Assembly: GCF_050015995.1 (NCBI RefSeq)
Contig: NZ_JBNHEP010000061.1
Coordinates: 3,261 to 67,260, forward strand
Source of the DNA: Trichodesmium sp050015995
GTDB taxonomy: Bacteria; Cyanobacteriota; Cyanobacteriia; Cyanobacteriales; Microcoleaceae
Reading direction: 5' to 3'
Length of the DNA stretch: 64,000 nt
A program made the translations under genes and the position numbers. Under the pieces are notes generated by a model. It was not told where the DNA came from. It made no database searches and saw only the letters and a program-made list of their open reading frames with translations. Shown piece after piece: positions 61,827-64,000 of this stretch. Within the stretch, counting starts at the first letter, position 1. Each line of letters starts with the position of its first letter.

Positions 61827-62118
61827 GAGTATTCGGTTTAGAGGCAAGTAGCCACTCACTCCTACAGGTATATTGATGTATCATTATTTTTTTTATTTCG
61901 TATTAAATCAATTTCAACCAATTATTTCACTTGATAGATATCAAAATATATCAATCCTATTTTATTCCTGTCAAAAATATTACTGCTTTTTAGGGGACAG
62001 GTAAGAGTTTCAGTTTTTTTATTTACTTTTTGATTACCCGCAACCTATGCGCGGATTGCTATATTTGTGAAATAGTTATGGTATTACTTGGTAAATTCAT
62101 TTATTAAATTTCCTAATA
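61827..62118. other. Non-coding spacer
   Basis: AT-rich; GGATTGCTATATT near 62048 resembles a MITE end. No gene is seen. Confidence 0.4.
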
Positions 62119-62279
62119 ATATAGCAATTCCCATATTCGTGAGGTACAAAATTCTTTGGTTTTAGTGAACAGGGAACGGGGGAAAGGCAATAGGGAGTAA
62201 GGAGTAGTAATTCTTGTTCCGTAGGAATAAATAAAGAAGAAAAACAACTATACCTCACTAATTTGAGAAACGCTATATA
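62119..62279. repeat. MITE family D, copy 2
   Basis: 161 bp from TATAGCAATTCCCATATTCGTGAGGTA to TACCTCACTAATTTGAGAAACGCTATATA, the same two ends as 55957-56086 in inverse order. Confidence 0.7.
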
Positions 62280-62935
62280 GAAAAATTATCTACTTTTATT
62301 TTCCTCGATTGTAGATTTTTAGTTATATAATTTAAGAATATTTTAATTTTTATTTTAAAATTTTTGCATAGTAGATTTAGATAATAGAAATTAGCCACAT
62401 AAAAATATTGTTATTACTTCTAATTGCCAAGAGTAAATATCAAAATTTAGATTAGAGTATCCACCATAAACTCATAATTTAAAAGTTTAATCATTCTTGT
62501 AATTAAGGTAAGAGAACTTGATAATTTTCTAAGATTAATGACAACTATTTTAACGAAGTCATAAGTCATAAGTCATAATTTATTTTTGTAAGGTCAATAA
62601 CTAATGATCCTATCCAAGCGATCGCTAAATTAGAATATAATTATCAGATTGTAGTTAGACCTATATTTCTCACAAATTAATTTAAAAGCCGAATTCAGAG
62701 AGGATAAATGGGGATTTTTTGCGGTCGCAAAAATTGCGAGGATAGAGCAATTAAAAATTTACCCTTGATTTTCTCAAAACTGAAGTGAAGAAGGAATAGT
62801 TTAATTAATTTTTGAATTCTACTATGAACAATCAGACTGAATGAAAGTTTCACTCAATCAACAAACAGTATTTTTAGCGCTCTTTGAAAAAATACAACTT
62901 ATCTAGTATTTGGAATATTTGGAATTCGAGTTTAA
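62280..62935. other. Non-coding AT-rich region
   Basis: A heptamer run CATAAGT (62558-62578) and a HIP1 site near 62619. No gene is seen. Confidence 0.45.
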
Positions 62936-62937
62936 GC

Positions 62938-63695
62938 AATCGTTAAAACATCTTGATAAGGACAAGTCTTAGCTATAGCGGCAATAATTCTTCTACAACT
63001 AATAGTTATTCTGGCTGCCAATTTCAAAAGATTAAGATGAATTGTTCCCACAGTTGATTAAGCTAATGAAGTTTTTTTTTAAACAGTGTTTCCTAAAAGC
63101 ATTTACGAGAATATAAGCTAAAGAATGTAGCCATAATCTGAGTTGATTGTTATCAAATATAGCAATATGATTTGAGTTGTGAGATATTGGAGACTTTTAG
63201 GGAACAGGGAACAGGGAATAGGGAATAGGGAAGAATAAAATGTATCTTATTCATAAGATAACTGCTATATTCTATCCTTTTAAGGAACACCTCAATTCTC
63301 ACATCTGATTCCTGATTGCTATATTTGAGTTTAAGTCCTATCAGCAAATAAATCTAACTGTTGTTCCTTAATCCGATTTTCCATTTCTCTGTATAAAGTT
63401 TCGATGGAGCAATTTTTGAAGCAAGTAAAGACGTTACAATTTGACGCATTTTTAAGGCATCACCTCCATAACAAACTTTTGTAACAACTCTTCTTTTATA
63501 ACTCCAGGAACTTTCCGTTTGATAACAAATAGAACGATACAAAGTTGAAGAAGGAACTAATTTTTTTACTTCTTCTAAATCTTCATTTTTCTGAAAATAC
63601 CTATCCATTAATTCAGTTATCGGAGTAAGTTTTTCTTTATATTCATCTTTAGCTTTGCCAATTACAAATGAAAGGTTAATTATATCCTTAAACAA
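62938..63695 (-). pseudogene. IS1380-type transposase ruin, split by an inverted-repeat element
   Basis: The segment 63695-63354 reads SSWSYKRRVVTKVCYGG and ALKMRQIVTSLLASKIAPSK with LYTEKWK; a one-base shift continues ENRIKEQQLDLFADRT. After an inserted element (63156-63335) the segment 63158-62938 reads FDNNQLRLWLHSLAYILVNA and FRKHCLK, then in another frame GTIHLNLLKLAARITISCRR and IAKTCPYQDV. These are, in order, the C-terminal blocks of IS1380-family DDE transposases. It has frameshifts and no N-terminal half. Confidence 0.7.
63156..63335. repeat. Inverted-repeat element inserted in the transposase ruin
   Basis: About 180 bp with ends AAATATAGCAAT (63156-63167) and ATTGCTATATTT (about 63316-63333 region), containing a GGGAACA heptamer run (63199-63230). 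The coding similarity of the transposase resumes on either side, so it is an insertion. It may be a relative of MITE family D. Confidence 0.6.
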
Positions 63696-63904
63696 TTCGT
63701 ATCAAAGGTAATTATACTGTACTTAATACCAAATATGGTTATCAAAAGTATCTTTTTCAAATCCCTCTCTAACCATCACCCCATCTCCCCAAAAGGATAC
63801 TCTATAAACAGGATTTAGTATCATATACCTGAAATGCGCTGTAAAACTAGACGAATTACTAAATAAAAATCAGTTCAATAATTAATAATTAAATAATTAT
63901 GGTT
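63696..63904. other. Spacer before the window end
   Basis: No coding frame. Ends in TTAATAATTAAATAATTAT, which leads into element E. Confidence 0.4.
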
Positions 63905-64000
63905 GAAAGCCTCTCATGAGCAAGGAGAAAAAGCGGTCGTTTGCCGAGCAGTCCGTCAGGATGGGATGGCGAGGTCTCCCGCTCTTTCAGAGCCGCTGCG
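63905..64000. repeat. Dispersed structured element E, copy 3 (cut by window end)
   Basis: AAAGCCTCTCATGAGCAAGG, then AGAAAAAGCGGTCGTTTGCC, then GGATGGGATGGCGAGG matches the start of 26641-26827; the window ends before the second half. Confidence 0.75.

Overview
The window is chromosomal DNA from a marine-type filamentous cyanobacterium. Evidence: cyanobacterial-type genes (ycf46, cyanobacterial rbp, GUN4, DUF2808, a three-gene pnt operon, PEP-CTERM protein), many GCGATCGC (HIP1) octamers, AT-rich DNA, long repeat-filled spacers (roughly a third or more of the window looks non-coding by eye) and many broken genes and small mobile repeats. This style fits Trichodesmium/Okeania-like Oscillatoriales; the genus is an inference.

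Layout. 0-6 kb: SpoIIAA-like protein, ADP-ribosylglycohydrolase, RNA-binding protein and the proton-translocating transhydrogenase operon pntAA-pntAB-pntB. 6-8.3 kb: a long repeat-bearing spacer with an orphan IS right-end-like structure. 8.3-17 kb: DUF2808 protein, then the housekeeping block rpmH-rnpA-PH protein-yidC-R3H protein-DUF177, a frameshifted methyltransferase, ycf46, an SH3 protein, a PqqD-like protein and ispF. 17-26.5 kb: an accessory island. 26.8-32.3 kb: MscS channel, surE, an orphan PKS acyltransferase and a methyltransferase. 32.4-38.3 kb: an exported sulfatase system (formylglycine-generating enzyme, arylsulfatase, AraC regulator, exported HAD hydrolase). 38.6-46.7 kb: oligopeptide-type binding lipoprotein, larB, pirin/HxlR divergent pair, PhnD-like binding protein plus hybrid-less sensor kinase. 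47.6-57.7 kb: PEP-CTERM protein, VKOR-thioredoxin fusion, small secreted protein, Ap4A phosphorylase, GUN4 protein, kinase debris and a CocE-type hydrolase. 58.6-64 kb: cupin, isochorismatase-like hydrolase, a TnpB element and an IS1380-type transposase ruin.

Most notable system: on the minus strand at 20.4-26.4 kb lies a gene set built around ectoine chemistry. EctB (diaminobutyrate aminotransferase) is translationally coupled to a protein in which a complete ectoine synthase (EctC) cupin is fused to a GART/FMT-type formyltransferase domain. No ectA acetyltransferase is present in the window. The simplest reading is that N-formylation replaces N-acetylation of 2,4-diaminobutyrate, so the cyclase would give a desmethyl ectoine (tetrahydropyrimidine-4-carboxylate lacking the 2-methyl group) or a related compound. 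A LysE-type exporter, an EamA-type transporter, one intact and one broken methyltransferase surround it, and an ectoine-hydrolase (DoeA)-like gene sits 1 kb downstream within a segment that splits a sir2 gene. The ectB, ectC-fusion and doeA-like genes look clearly more GC-rich than their neighbours, suggesting transfer.

Second theme: repeats shape expression. A MITE family with ends ATATCATGTCCGG lies directly in front of ectB and inside the leader of the formylglycine-generating enzyme; a duplicated promoter-operator-hairpin module drives both that enzyme and the HAD hydrolase, tying them into a probable regulon. At least six further families of small inverted-repeat elements and heptamer tandem repeats fill the spacers.
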